Shown here piece after piece: positions 41,500 through 50,361 of a stretch of DNA of 64,000 nt. The position numbers and the translations under genes were made by a program. Below the pieces are notes generated by a model that ran no database searches, was not told where the DNA came from, and was given only the letters and a program-made list of their open reading frames with translations. Source of the stretch: CBDDHT01 sp965228615 (lineage in GTDB: Bacteria > Pseudomonadota > Alphaproteobacteria > Rhizobiales > Methyloligellaceae); contig CBDDHT010000003.1 in the NCBI GenBank assembly GCA_965228615.1, positions 744,001 through 808,000 of the forward strand, in the 5' to 3' direction. Every line of letters starts with the position of its first letter. The stretch's first letter is position 1.

Positions 41500-44085
41500 T
41501 CAGCCCGCCGACTCGGCTTCGCGTTTCTTATCCGTTTCGGCAGCGGCCAGACTACCACCTTTGATTTCACCTTTGTCGCCCGGCTTCTTCGCATCGACCC
41601 TCTTACCCGATACATCATCTCCGGCATTGGGAGCCTCCGACTCGGACATCTCGGCATCTGAGCCGTTGGTGGCATCGGCATCCGGAGTTTTGGTATCGGA
41701 TTTTTCAGCCGGCTTGTCTGTCGGCATCGGGACCGCCGTGTCTTTCGGCTTGGGCTCGATCGCCGGCTTTTTTGCCGCCAGGCTTTCCGGCGGCGGTGAC
41801 CATGACTTGATCCGTTTCGAACCTGCGGGCTTAGGCCGACGCAGGCTCCATTCGGCGCCGGCCGCCCGCTCGTTCGCGCCCTGTGCCAGGAACAGTTGTC
41901 CGGCTTCTTCAAAGGCCTTGTTGGCTTCCTGACCGGCAGCATCGCCGTCCATATCGGCAAGAACGTGCCCTAATGCGTTGAGCATTCGGCCACGCTCACC
42001 GGGTGCCGCGGCCGGGGTCCATACATCGAGAGCTGCCCGAAACGCATCGGCCGATTCGTTCAAAGTCTTGGTGTCTCCACCCTGACCGCCCGCAAAGGCA
42101 AGCGCCTCTCCAATCTTGCCTTGGAGCCTTGCCCAGAGCAGCGGAGAATGGGCCTTGTCGACCTTGCCCAACGCCTCTCTGTAGGAGGTCGTTGCCTGGC
42201 CCAGCTCTTCACCAGCATCATCTTCCGAGGCGCGTGCTTTGACCATATGGGCGTCGCCTCGTCCCTCAAACGCCTCGCCGACCCGATGCGCTTCCGTATC
42301 GTCGTCATATGTCGCCAGCAGCTTGTCAAACGTCTCGACCGCGGCATCTGCCGCCGGGCCTCCATCACCGAGCCGCGCCAGTTTGAGCTGAACGTCGGCG
42401 AGTTGGCGCTGAATCTGCGTCCACGCGGCCGGCGATCTTTCGATTTGAACGCCGTCAAGAGCCGTGTGGAACGCTCCCACGGCATCTTTGAGCAGGGGCT
42501 GGCGACGCCGAACGGTTCCAAGCGCTGCCATGGCCGATCCCAAATCGCGATAGGTCTCACTCCACGCCATGCTCATCGGGCCTTCCGGCCTCAACGACGT
42601 GGCTGCCTTCAATGCCCGGGCTGCCTTCGCCATATCCAGCGGACTCTGGCTTGTGGAAGCAAGGGCAAGCGCGGCATGACCGATTGCCCTCTTTGTTTCA
42701 GGATCGCTCGAACGCGCTACGCCAGGCTCGACCGGTTGCTCCATGAGCTGAAGAGCCTGAATGGCTTCTTCGTGACGCTCAGGCTGCCCCAGCCGCGTCC
42801 CGAGATCCGTGAGGACTTGAGCCAACCCACGGCGCAAAACGGCGCGGTCGAGCACACCGTCAATCGCCTCGCCGTTGCGAAGCGCCTCGCGATAGGCCAC
42901 TGCAGACTGCTCAAGCGACTGTGTCCCGACGCTTCTACGGCCAAGATTCGCCAGCGTTTCGGCAAATCGGTGCTGCGTGGCAGCCCATTGCGCCGGCATT
43001 CTGTCGACATTCCATACGCCCAGAACATTGCGGAAGGCCGTGACAGCATCCGTCAGTTCACCCGCGTCGTCCTTCTGAATGCCCAGCCAAGCACTAGCCC
43101 GCGCAAAGCAGTCCTGCAGAAAGACCCATTCCGCCGCGTGGTTGTCCGGATCGTATGTCTCAAGTGCGATCAGCGTGGATTCCACGACGTTTCGCATTGC
43201 ATCCGGGTCATCTCGCGTCTCACCGACTGCGAGGCTGGCTGCCGCGAAATTCAGGTGGAGTTCCGCATCTTCGCGAGTATCGCTTTCCTTGCGCTCAAAA
43301 CGAAGGAGTTCTTTGTAAGTGTCTGCAGATTTCGCCAACAGATCGATATCGTCGTCTTCGATACCGAGCGTCAGCCAGCCCCATGCCAGCGCCCTGAGTG
43401 CGTCGTAGCGGCATTGTTCGGGAAGATCGCGTGCCTCCCCGCGCGTCACAGCATGCAGCCTGTCGACCAGAGGTCGTAGCTGACCGCCGAGCGTCAATCC
43501 ACGCTCCCGCGCCGTCGTCGCAACACTGCCAAGGATGGCTGTCGATAAGATAGCACCGGGTCCAAGCGAGAGCTGCGCGTACGGAACGGTAATTTTGGCC
43601 GGCGAGAAAGTGGTTGGATTGCCGGTATCGCCTGTTGCCTCAACCGGCGCGAACCGCATTGTGACGTTCCCGTCATCCAATGTCGCTCGTCCCCAGACCA
43701 AGAGGTCGGCATCTTCGCCACGCCGGGCTTTGCTGATCTCGGCCGCATCAGGCTCAGCGAGGTCGACTTCACCGGTTTCATCCTCAACGCCGATAAGCTC
43801 GGGATAACGGATGATTGCAATCCGCGGAGCACGCCTGGATGCGCCGAAATCGCGCGTGAAATGTGTGAGAAGCGTCGAACTCGCCGATTCGCGCAATTCA
43901 CCGGCCACATCGGCAAGCAGAATTCGGAGATCGCCCTCAATTTGAACCACGGGCTTCTTGCGCCTGGCGCTACGGGCAATAAGCCAGATGACGATGATGG
44001 CTGCGAGGCCACCCACAATGATCAAGGCGGTCTGCTCATCGAGCCACGGGACCAACGCTAACCACTCACGGAACTGATCGGACAT
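41500..44085 (-). CDS. Membrane-anchored TPR-rich protein
   Basis: This 861-residue protein has one N-terminal membrane helix (LIIVGGLAAIIVIWLIARSA, about 21-40) followed by basic residues, so the bulk is probably cytoplasmic. A folded domain (about 48-220) contains DADLLVWGRATLDDG, reminiscent of CsgG/TolB-like N-domains. Long stretches of tetratricopeptide-type helices follow (about 225-740), with repeated AxxxFRxxLxVW and AQxQxxLA patterns. The last 90 residues are Lys/Glu/Pro-rich and disordered. It is divergent from the VIT-VWA protein, and the two may act together. The function is unknown. Confidence 0.8.
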   Translation of the reverse strand: MSDQFREWLALVPWLDEQTALIIVGGLAAIIVIWLIARSARRKKPVVQIEGDLRILLADVAGELRESASSTLLTHFTRDFGASRRAPRIAIIRYPELIGVEDETGEVDLAEPDAAEISKARRGEDADLLVWGRATLDDGNVTMRFAPVEATGDTGNPTTFSPAKITVPYAQLSLGPGAILSTAILGSVATTARERGLTLGGQLRPLVDRLHAVTRGEARDLPEQCRYDALRALAWGWLTLGIEDDDIDLLAKSADTYKELLRFERKESDTREDAELHLNFAAASLAVGETRDDPDAMRNVVESTLIALETYDPDNHAAEWVFLQDCFARASAWLGIQKDDAGELTDAVTAFRNVLGVWNVDRMPAQWAATQHRFAETLANLGRRSVGTQSLEQSAVAYREALRNGEAIDGVLDRAVLRRGLAQVLTDLGTRLGQPERHEEAIQALQLMEQPVEPGVARSSDPETKRAIGHAALALASTSQSPLDMAKAARALKAATSLRPEGPMSMAWSETYRDLGSAMAALGTVRRRQPLLKDAVGAFHTALDGVQIERSPAAWTQIQRQLADVQLKLARLGDGGPAADAAVETFDKLLATYDDDTEAHRVGEAFEGRGDAHMVKARASEDDAGEELGQATTSYREALGKVDKAHSPLLWARLQGKIGEALAFAGGQGGDTKTLNESADAFRAALDVWTPAAAPGERGRMLNALGHVLADMDGDAAGQEANKAFEEAGQLFLAQGANERAAGAEWSLRRPKPAGSKRIKSWSPPPESLAAKKPAIEPKPKDTAVPMPTDKPAEKSDTKTPDADATNGSDAEMSESEAPNAGDDVSGKRVDAKKPGDKGEIKGGSLAAAETDKKREAESAG

Positions 44086-44341
44086 ACACGACCCCTTTTA
44101 ACCCACATGCATCCAAATGCGGGCCGACTATGGCCCGACAGTAAGGCTCCCGCAAGCAGTTGACACAAAACTGCAATCCAGCCGATTGGGGAGTCATCGG
44201 CACCTGCAGGTGGCAATATCCCTCCCAAGTTCGACAACTGTGTGATCATTCCAGCCGGATTGTACAATGTCTCGGCCATGATGATGACTCATTGCCGTGG
44301 TGGCTTGCGCGCCCGGCAGACTTTAATTCGGTGAGGCACAC

Positions 44342-46525
44342 GTGTCACAGTCAACCATCTTCGCTTCGCTTTCATGGCGTCGGTGCGCGATGCTGCTTGC
44401 GCTACTCTTTGCATTCGTTTTCCCAACGCTTTCAGTCGTGGCCGGATCGCCCATCGGCGGAACCGTCTGGTCGACACCGGAGGACGTGCTTCGCGCCGCG
44501 TCGACCAGAGCCGGCAATGCCGGGTCCTTTTTGCTCAAATCGGCGTTTCAGGTCGGTTATGTTGCGACACCTCGCGTGAAGGCGGACGCCGATGTCACTG
44601 TCACCGGCGTCCTTGCGCGCACAACCATCACTCAGCACTATCGAAACACGACCGCAACCACGGCAGATGGTCTCTTCGTCTTCTCGCTTCCCGATGACGC
44701 CGAACTCTATGGCATTAGCCTGAACATTGGCGAGCGTGCCATCAAGAGCCAGATGGCTCCGCGTGCGATCATTTCCGCGCCCCGTGGGAATAGCGTCCAA
44801 TTCCCGCCAGCCGTCTCCGAAAATACAGATTCGAAATTGCTGAGCCTGCCTGTCTCTGGAATCAAGCAGGGACAGACCGTAATCGTGCGCATCGAGTATC
44901 AGCAACGGCTGAGGATAAGGGGCGGCGCCTATACGCTTCGCTTGCCTTTGAATTCCTGGCCGAATCCCGATCCGGATTCATATCTGCATGCGGCAAAGGC
45001 CAAACCCGGAACCGTTGACGGAACACGGGTGGCTTCAGCGCCGGTTTCATTGCAGGTCCGAATCGATGCGGGCGGATCAATTGAGAAAATCTGGAGTCCC
45101 AGTCATCCAACCGTGTTGAAACGAACCGGCCCGACAATGGCACTCTTCGCGCCAACGGTTATGGATCACCGCCACAACACCGATTTCGCGCTGTCATGGA
45201 CAATCCGTCCAGATCGCGAACCGTGCGTCAGCCTGTTTAGTGAAAAAGCGGCTAACGCGGATCATTTGATGGTGATGATCACACCGCCGCGCCTAGCCGA
45301 AAACACTGCTCGAATATCGCGAGACGTGGTGTTCGTTCTGGATGTCGCAAATACCGTAACCGACCGCTCCGCAGAATATGTGCGCAATGCCGTTTCATCG
45401 GCTCTCGCCCGACTCAATTCAACCGATCGCTTCAATGTGATCCGCGTCGGCGCCGAGACAACGAAACTCTTTGCCACGGTCGAACCTGTCTCCCGCAGCA
45501 CACGGTCTAAGGCGTCCACCTTCCTGTCGCGCGCGGACTGGGGCAATGATTCGAGCCTCGTTCCCGCCCTCAAGAAGGCCTTCCGCGAAGAAAGCAAGAC
45601 CAAGTCATCCAGACCGCGGCAGGTCATTCTACTGACAGGTGGTCGCTTCGAAGAGGCAAGCGCCCTCTCCCATCTGATCGCCAAACGCGCGGGAACCGCA
45701 CGCCTCTTCATCGTGGGCATCGGCGAGAGCGCGAACGACGCATTGCTCAAGCGCCTGGCCGAAATCGGCCATGGTCGCTATCTCCCAATCCCCTCAGAAA
45801 CAAACATCCCGCGCCGCTTGGCCCGTCTTTTCTCACAGTTGGAACAGCCGGTGATGACGGATCTGAAGGCAACCTGGACTGTCGGCGCCGTTGCACGCGC
45901 CTGGCCCGACCCGCTCCCCGACCTTCTCGCAGAGGAGCCCTTGCTTATCTCCGCCAAGATTGCCGCTCCATCCGGCACGCTGACACTGAGTGGTATGATT
46001 ACAGGCCGGAAATGGACGAAGGTTCTGAAAATGTCCGATGCCCGAAGCGGTCTCGGATTGGCACCATTGTGGGCAGAAAGGAAGATTGCCGCGATCGAAG
46101 CGCGGCGCTTCATGGGGCAAACCTCTACGATTGTCGACAAGGCCATTCAGGATGTTGCCGTGAGCCATCAAGTACCAAGCCGTCTCACGACCCTTGTTGC
46201 AGTCGACGGGGATACAGTGATCCCTGTCCTGCCTATTCTTGAGCCAATAATCATTCGAGACGACCTGCACTTCGAAGCACATGCCGACAACAAATTGAGC
46301 CGGGACGCAAAGAATACGGGCCCTGTTGCAACCGTCGAGAAACTTGCATTGTTCGATGCAAACCGCAGCGTAGCGTCGACACATATTGCAGACCGGCCAC
46401 AAACAGGTTTGTCGTTTGCCTTGCTGGCATTGATCATTGTCACAACCAGTCTTGTGACACTCGGACTTTGGGCCCATCTGCGCCGCGAATATGTTTCCAT
46501 GAGGCGCGATCGTAGGAAGCTCTGA
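44342..46525 (+). CDS. VIT and VWA domain envelope protein
   Basis: This 727-residue protein has a signal peptide or N-terminal helix (LLALLFAFVFPTLSVVAG), a VIT domain (about 75-200: ITQHYRNTTATTADGLFVF), a von Willebrand A domain (about 325-480: DVVFVLDVANT, with LLTGGRF at the late strand) and one C-terminal helix (LSFALLALIIVTTSLVTLGL). The overall plan recalls sortase-target and inter-alpha-trypsin-like proteins, but no LPxTG motif is seen. The metal site DxSxS is degenerate (DVANT). The GTG start at 44342 has GTGAGG upstream. The protein is probably anchored in the inner membrane with domains in the periplasm. Confidence 0.85.
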   Translation: MSQSTIFASLSWRRCAMLLALLFAFVFPTLSVVAGSPIGGTVWSTPEDVLRAASTRAGNAGSFLLKSAFQVGYVATPRVKADADVTVTGVLARTTITQHYRNTTATTADGLFVFSLPDDAELYGISLNIGERAIKSQMAPRAIISAPRGNSVQFPPAVSENTDSKLLSLPVSGIKQGQTVIVRIEYQQRLRIRGGAYTLRLPLNSWPNPDPDSYLHAAKAKPGTVDGTRVASAPVSLQVRIDAGGSIEKIWSPSHPTVLKRTGPTMALFAPTVMDHRHNTDFALSWTIRPDREPCVSLFSEKAANADHLMVMITPPRLAENTARISRDVVFVLDVANTVTDRSAEYVRNAVSSALARLNSTDRFNVIRVGAETTKLFATVEPVSRSTRSKASTFLSRADWGNDSSLVPALKKAFREESKTKSSRPRQVILLTGGRFEEASALSHLIAKRAGTARLFIVGIGESANDALLKRLAEIGHGRYLPIPSETNIPRRLARLFSQLEQPVMTDLKATWTVGAVARAWPDPLPDLLAEEPLLISAKIAAPSGTLTLSGMITGRKWTKVLKMSDARSGLGLAPLWAERKIAAIEARRFMGQTSTIVDKAIQDVAVSHQVPSRLTTLVAVDGDTVIPVLPILEPIIIRDDLHFEAHADNKLSRDAKNTGPVATVEKLALFDANRSVASTHIADRPQTGLSFALLALIIVTTSLVTLGLWAHLRREYVSMRRDRRKL

Positions 46526-46556
46526 AAACGGACCGACGTCTCCAAATCCAGAATCA

Positions 46557-46598
46557 ATCAACCTGCACTCGATCCTGATCGGTCGAATGCAGGTTGAT
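46557..46598. terminator. Convergent terminator related to the dispersed repeat
   Basis: A perfect 11-bp inverted repeat, ATCAACCTGCA (46557-46567) and TGCAGGTTGAT (46588-46598), surrounds a 20-nt loop that is itself partly self-complementary (CGATC / GATCG). It lies between the convergent VIT-VWA and DUF1127 genes. The arms resemble the GCAGGTTGATC end of the 107-bp repeat, so it may be a decayed half-copy. Confidence 0.6.
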
Positions 46599-46627
46599 AA
46601 GTTTCATGTCTCGCTTTTGGTGGTTCG

Positions 46628-47059
46628 CTAAGCCGCCTTGCTTGCAGCCGCGGCAGGCCGATACCGGCGAACCTGGCGATCGATACGCCTCACTTCACGC
46701 CGCCGTCGGGTATTGCGAACGTCCGTAACCACGCCATGAACCAAGAGTTCGGAAGGTGCGAAAGGCCGTGGTCGCAGCAGATGCCCTTCAATCGCCGCAG
46801 CGATATCGTTTCGCGACAAACCGATATCGGCCAACAGGTGAGGATCCAATCCTTCGAGATGGCGTCGCACCCGGTTGCGTTCGATGTTCTTCAATAGGGT
46901 GGCACCTGTGCAGTTCCATATCCACTTGGCTGCGTTGCGGAAGGCTCTCGAGCGCACTTCATTGGTTGTCGCCATGATGCGGTGCGACACGGCGCCGACA
47001 TCATTATGCGACAGCTCATCGATGATATTTTGCGAATAGTACTGCCGATCTAAGTACAT
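46628..47059 (-). CDS. DUF1127 domain protein
   Basis: This 143-residue basic protein contains a DUF1127/YjiS-like segment (HLEGLDPHLLADIGLSRNDI, about residues 67-86) preceded by a helical region. Small DUF1127 proteins bind RNA and affect phosphate and carbon physiology in some alphaproteobacteria; this one is longer and carries an Arg-rich tail (RRREVRRIDRQVRRYRP). The ATG at 47059 lies ten bases inside the 3' end of the upstream gene, so the two are translationally linked. Confidence 0.78.
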   Translation of the reverse strand: MYLDRQYYSQNIIDELSHNDVGAVSHRIMATTNEVRSRAFRNAAKWIWNCTGATLLKNIERNRVRRHLEGLDPHLLADIGLSRNDIAAAIEGHLLRPRPFAPSELLVHGVVTDVRNTRRRREVRRIDRQVRRYRPAAAASKAA

Positions 47060-47562
47060 GGCTGCGATCCTTCAATCTCAAACAAACCAATGGAGCTGGC
47101 GAACGGCTCCACGCTTCTGACGCGCCGCATTCCGGCCGTCGCTCCTGTAGTGATCGTGGTGACGCCTAGGGCTGTACGACGCCTTGGGCGATAAGCGCTC
47201 CGACGTGGCGGCAGCGCCGGGACTTCCCCTTCATCGATCACTGATTCTTCGTTGATCGCAGAGCACGCAATCGCTGTTTGCGCAGGGTCGCACTTATCAG
47301 GAACGTCCAGCACCGGCGTCGTAAAACCGGTCAGCGCATGGAACGCTGCCTTGCGCTCCATATGTCGGTTGATCGGATCTACGATCACGACAAAGGCAAG
47401 ATCGACAAGCATCCGGCGCAACATTGTAGCAAGCAGGTGACCACGCGATTGCCAACGCGCTGAAAGCACGAACTTATCCGCAAACGATCGTGACGATGAC
47501 ATCGGCTGCGCAATAGCTGCATGCGCAGCATCCTTTGACGATGCGTAATCCAGGACCAACAT
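47050..47562 (-). CDS. Hypothetical protein upstream of DUF1127 gene
   Basis: This 170-residue protein of unknown family starts with ATG at 47562, which has an excellent AGGAGG site five bases upstream. The only hydrophobic stretch is LVDLAFVVIVDPI (about 52-64). An Arg/Pro-rich segment lies near 117-130. It overlaps the DUF1127 gene by ten bases, which supports it being translated. No motif identifies a function. Confidence 0.65.
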   Translation of the reverse strand: MLVLDYASSKDAAHAAIAQPMSSSRSFADKFVLSARWQSRGHLLATMLRRMLVDLAFVVIVDPINRHMERKAAFHALTGFTTPVLDVPDKCDPAQTAIACSAINEESVIDEGEVPALPPRRSAYRPRRRTALGVTTITTGATAGMRRVRSVEPFASSIGLFEIEGSQPCT

Positions 47563-47600
47563 AGTGGCCTCCTGCTTCTAGAAATTCGGTTATTGGCAAC

Positions 47601-47663
47601 GTCGACGGCGGCCGGTTTAGATCTCGAGGACTATCCGGGGGCCGATCCAAGGCCGCCGTCGAC
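47601..47663. promoter_or_regulatory. Inverted repeat in a divergent promoter
   Basis: GTCGACGGCGGCC (47601-47613) and GGCCGCCGTCGAC (47651-47663) form a perfect 13-bp inverted repeat separated by 37 bases. It lies in the 229-bp divergent region between the DUF1127 operon and the BTAD regulator. Spaced arms like this suit a protein dimer-of-dimers looping site or a long-loop RNA stem. Confidence 0.55.
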
Positions 47664-47791
47664 CAGCTAAAGATAGTGGGGGACCGGTGGTAAGTGCCGC
47701 TGACACAAGCGTGGTAATTTGCGTGTGAATCGTGGAAAATGGCTGCAATTATGCAAACGAAAACCATTGAAATCCAAGGAATCGCGCCAAA

Positions 47792-49825
47792 ATGACGGAT
47801 TCCAACGTTTCAGACACGTATCTTCAGATTCGGCTTTTGGGCGATTTAGAGGTCGTGCGAGCCGGCGAGGCAGTTGCTTTGCCGCGCTCCAAGAAAACGC
47901 GCGCGTTGTTGGCCTTTTTGGCCTTGGAAAAGCGAGCCACGCGCCGCGAGCGCCTTTGCACGATCTTTTGGGATATGCCGGACGATCCGAAGGGCGCACT
48001 ACGCTGGAGTCTTTCAAAGCTGCGGCCGGTGCTCGATGAGCCGGATAACAAGCGCCTGATTTCGGAGCGCGACCGCGTCTCTATCAGCACAAATGCTACC
48101 GAAATCGACGTCAAAATCTTGCACGATGCCCAGTTGAACGCCGACAACATGGATACGGATCAGCTTGAGCAAATGGCCCTCTCGGGCGGCCTTCTGGAAG
48201 GCTTCGAGCTTCCGCGCTGTCCAGATTTTGAAATCTGGCTGGCATCCGAGCGAGAGAATGTACGGAGCGCCCGCCTCGCAGTCCTCAAGGGCCTTATCCA
48301 ACGCTACGACGACGAACCTGCCCGGGCCGTCGACTATGCCCGGGCGCAAGTCGAACTTGAACCCTACAGCTCCGACGCACGAATTCAGCTGGTTGATTTG
48401 CTGGTAGCATCGGGAAGAGCGCGTGAGGCCGACCGTCAGATACAGCTCGCCCGGGACATCATCGGTCGGGCCGGCCTTTCGGTCACTGCATTGAATGCTG
48501 CGTGGACCAAACAGCAAAAAGAACCTCCAGCTCCGCCAGTTGCGCACGTAGCGACGACGCTGGATGAACGGTCCGTCGATGACGATCATCTGAGCGAATC
48601 GAGCCTGCTGGAGGGCGGCGAACTTACCCTTCCCCGACGCCCCTCCATCGCTGTTCTGCCGTTTGCGACCCTCGGTCGGGGCACCGATCACGATGTCCTG
48701 GCCGATGGGCTGACCCATGACCTGATCTCTCGTCTTTCGAGCCTGAGATGGCTTTTTGTGATTGCCCGCGGCTCGTCATTCGCATTTCGAGATCCGGTTG
48801 ACGACGTGACGCAGGTCGCAAAGAAGCTCGGCGTGCGCTACGTCGCCCAAGGTAGCCTGCAGTCCGGCGGCGACCGCATCCGTGTGCATGCGGCCCTCGT
48901 CGACGCAGTGTCGGGATCGGAGTTATGGGCCGAGCAGTTCGACCGGAAGCTCGACGATATCTTTGCCATTCAGGACGAGATATCGAACGCCATCACTGGA
49001 TCGCTGGAGACTGAGATCGAGCAGGCCGAGCAACGACGCGCGTTATTGAAACCGCCCGAAAGCCTGGATGCCTGGAGTGCCTACCACCGAGGTCTCTGGC
49101 ATGCCTATCGGCCGACCCGTGCCGACGTCGATCAGGCGGAGCTGCTCTTTCGCCGCGCAATCGAGCTGGACCCGACCTTCTCCCGTCCCTTCGCCGGCCT
49201 CTCATTCGCATGTTTCAAGAAGGGCTTTCTCGGTCACACATCAGATTTCAACGGTGCCTACCAGAATGCGCTGCACTTCGCCAATGAGAGCATCGGTCTC
49301 GATCAACGCGACTCCCTCGGCCATTGGGCGCACGGGCGCGCGATGCTGATGCTTCACGAGCATGACCAATCCATTGAATCCCTGGAAACATCGATCGCTC
49401 TGAATCCAAATTTTGCCGGCGCCCATTTTTCGCTTAGCCGCACGCTCTTCGCCGAAGGCTCCAGCGAGCGGGGCATCGAGGCCACAGACCTCGCGCGGCG
49501 ACTTAGCCCTTGCGATCCGCAGTTCTTCGCCATGCTGAGCGTACGAGGCAATTGCCTGGCGCAGCTCGGCCGTTACGACGAGGCCGCAGATTGGGTGATG
49601 CGGGCCGTCCGCCAGACCAATGCCCATCATCACATCCTCGCAATCGCTACCTATTGCACGGCGCTTGCGGACCGCATGGATGTCGCAAGAGACAATCTGG
49701 CGCAGTTATTGGCCAAGCAACCGGACTATAAGAGCGCTGATTTCTTTCAAGCCTTCCCGATCAAACGCCAGGAACACAGAGATCTTGTGCTTGATGGCCT
49801 GAAGAAAGCCGGATTCGAAAACTAG
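47792..49825 (+). CDS. BTAD-type regulator with TolB_N and TPR domains
   Basis: This 677-residue protein starts with an OmpR-like DNA-binding domain (LQIRLLGDLEVVRAGEAV, LRWSLSKLRPVLDEP) followed by a bacterial transcriptional activator domain (BTAD, about 110-240). A TolB_N-like segment comes next (PSIAVLPFATLG, VARYVAQGSLQSGGD type, about 290-420), then tetratricopeptides to the end (AELLFRRAIELDPTFSRPFA). It has no membrane helix. Such proteins are often found as adenylate-cyclase-like regulators without the cyclase. It is divergent from the DUF1127 operon and may control it. Confidence 0.85.
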   Translation: MTDSNVSDTYLQIRLLGDLEVVRAGEAVALPRSKKTRALLAFLALEKRATRRERLCTIFWDMPDDPKGALRWSLSKLRPVLDEPDNKRLISERDRVSISTNATEIDVKILHDAQLNADNMDTDQLEQMALSGGLLEGFELPRCPDFEIWLASERENVRSARLAVLKGLIQRYDDEPARAVDYARAQVELEPYSSDARIQLVDLLVASGRAREADRQIQLARDIIGRAGLSVTALNAAWTKQQKEPPAPPVAHVATTLDERSVDDDHLSESSLLEGGELTLPRRPSIAVLPFATLGRGTDHDVLADGLTHDLISRLSSLRWLFVIARGSSFAFRDPVDDVTQVAKKLGVRYVAQGSLQSGGDRIRVHAALVDAVSGSELWAEQFDRKLDDIFAIQDEISNAITGSLETEIEQAEQRRALLKPPESLDAWSAYHRGLWHAYRPTRADVDQAELLFRRAIELDPTFSRPFAGLSFACFKKGFLGHTSDFNGAYQNALHFANESIGLDQRDSLGHWAHGRAMLMLHEHDQSIESLETSIALNPNFAGAHFSLSRTLFAEGSSERGIEATDLARRLSPCDPQFFAMLSVRGNCLAQLGRYDEAADWVMRAVRQTNAHHHILAIATYCTALADRMDVARDNLAQLLAKQPDYKSADFFQAFPIKRQEHRDLVLDGLKKAGFEN

Positions 49826-49836
49826 GTCATGAGCCC

Positions 49837-50304
49837 ATGTCGGAACACAGCTTCACTTATCGCGCGTCGATAGCCTGGACCGGCAATCAAGGCACCGGCA
49901 CGTCCGGCTACAAAGCCTATAGCCGCGATTACAATATCGACGCACCGGGCAAACCGACCCTTGCCGGCTCATCGGAAGTCGCCTTTCGGGGCGACAAGGC
50001 GCGCTACAATCCTGAGGACCTGCTGGTGGCATCAATCTCATCGTGCCACATGCTATGGTATCTGCATCTGGCTGCCGAAGCCGGAATCGTGGTCGAGACC
50101 TATGTAGACGAAGCCGAAGGGACGATGGTGGTTGAAAGTGGAGGCGCCGGACGATTTTCGGGTGTTGCCCTGCGGCCCAGGATCACGCTTGCGCCGGACA
50201 GCGATTTCAAAGCGGCTCTCGCTCTGCATGAAACAGCGCACGAAAAGTGCTTCATCGCCAACTCGGTTAACTTTCCCGTGAGCTGCGAGCCTGTGATCGC
50301 ATAA
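49837..50304 (+). CDS. OsmC-family peroxidase
   Basis: This 155-residue OsmC-like protein has the first cysteine in ASISSCHMLWYLH (about residue 69) and the second in AHEKCFIANSVNFPV (about residue 140), the pair used to reduce organic hydroperoxides. The start MSEHSFTYRASIAWTG is family-typical. It begins 11 bases after the BTAD gene on the same strand and may be co-transcribed. Confidence 0.92.
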   Translation: MSEHSFTYRASIAWTGNQGTGTSGYKAYSRDYNIDAPGKPTLAGSSEVAFRGDKARYNPEDLLVASISSCHMLWYLHLAAEAGIVVETYVDEAEGTMVVESGGAGRFSGVALRPRITLAPDSDFKAALALHETAHEKCFIANSVNFPVSCEPVIA

Positions 50305-50361
50305 CACGCGCATTCTTGTCATTATGGCGGACTAGGCTTTCGCAAGATGTGAGACAGTTCC

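Noticed and set aside
42121..43479. Long open frame (452 codons) on the plus strand
   Set aside because: Antisense to the TPR protein, with Arg/Cys-rich composition and no ribosome binding site.
44160..44165. TTGACA as a -35 box before the VIT-VWA gene
   Set aside because: No acceptable -10 hexamer lies at 16-18 bp downstream.
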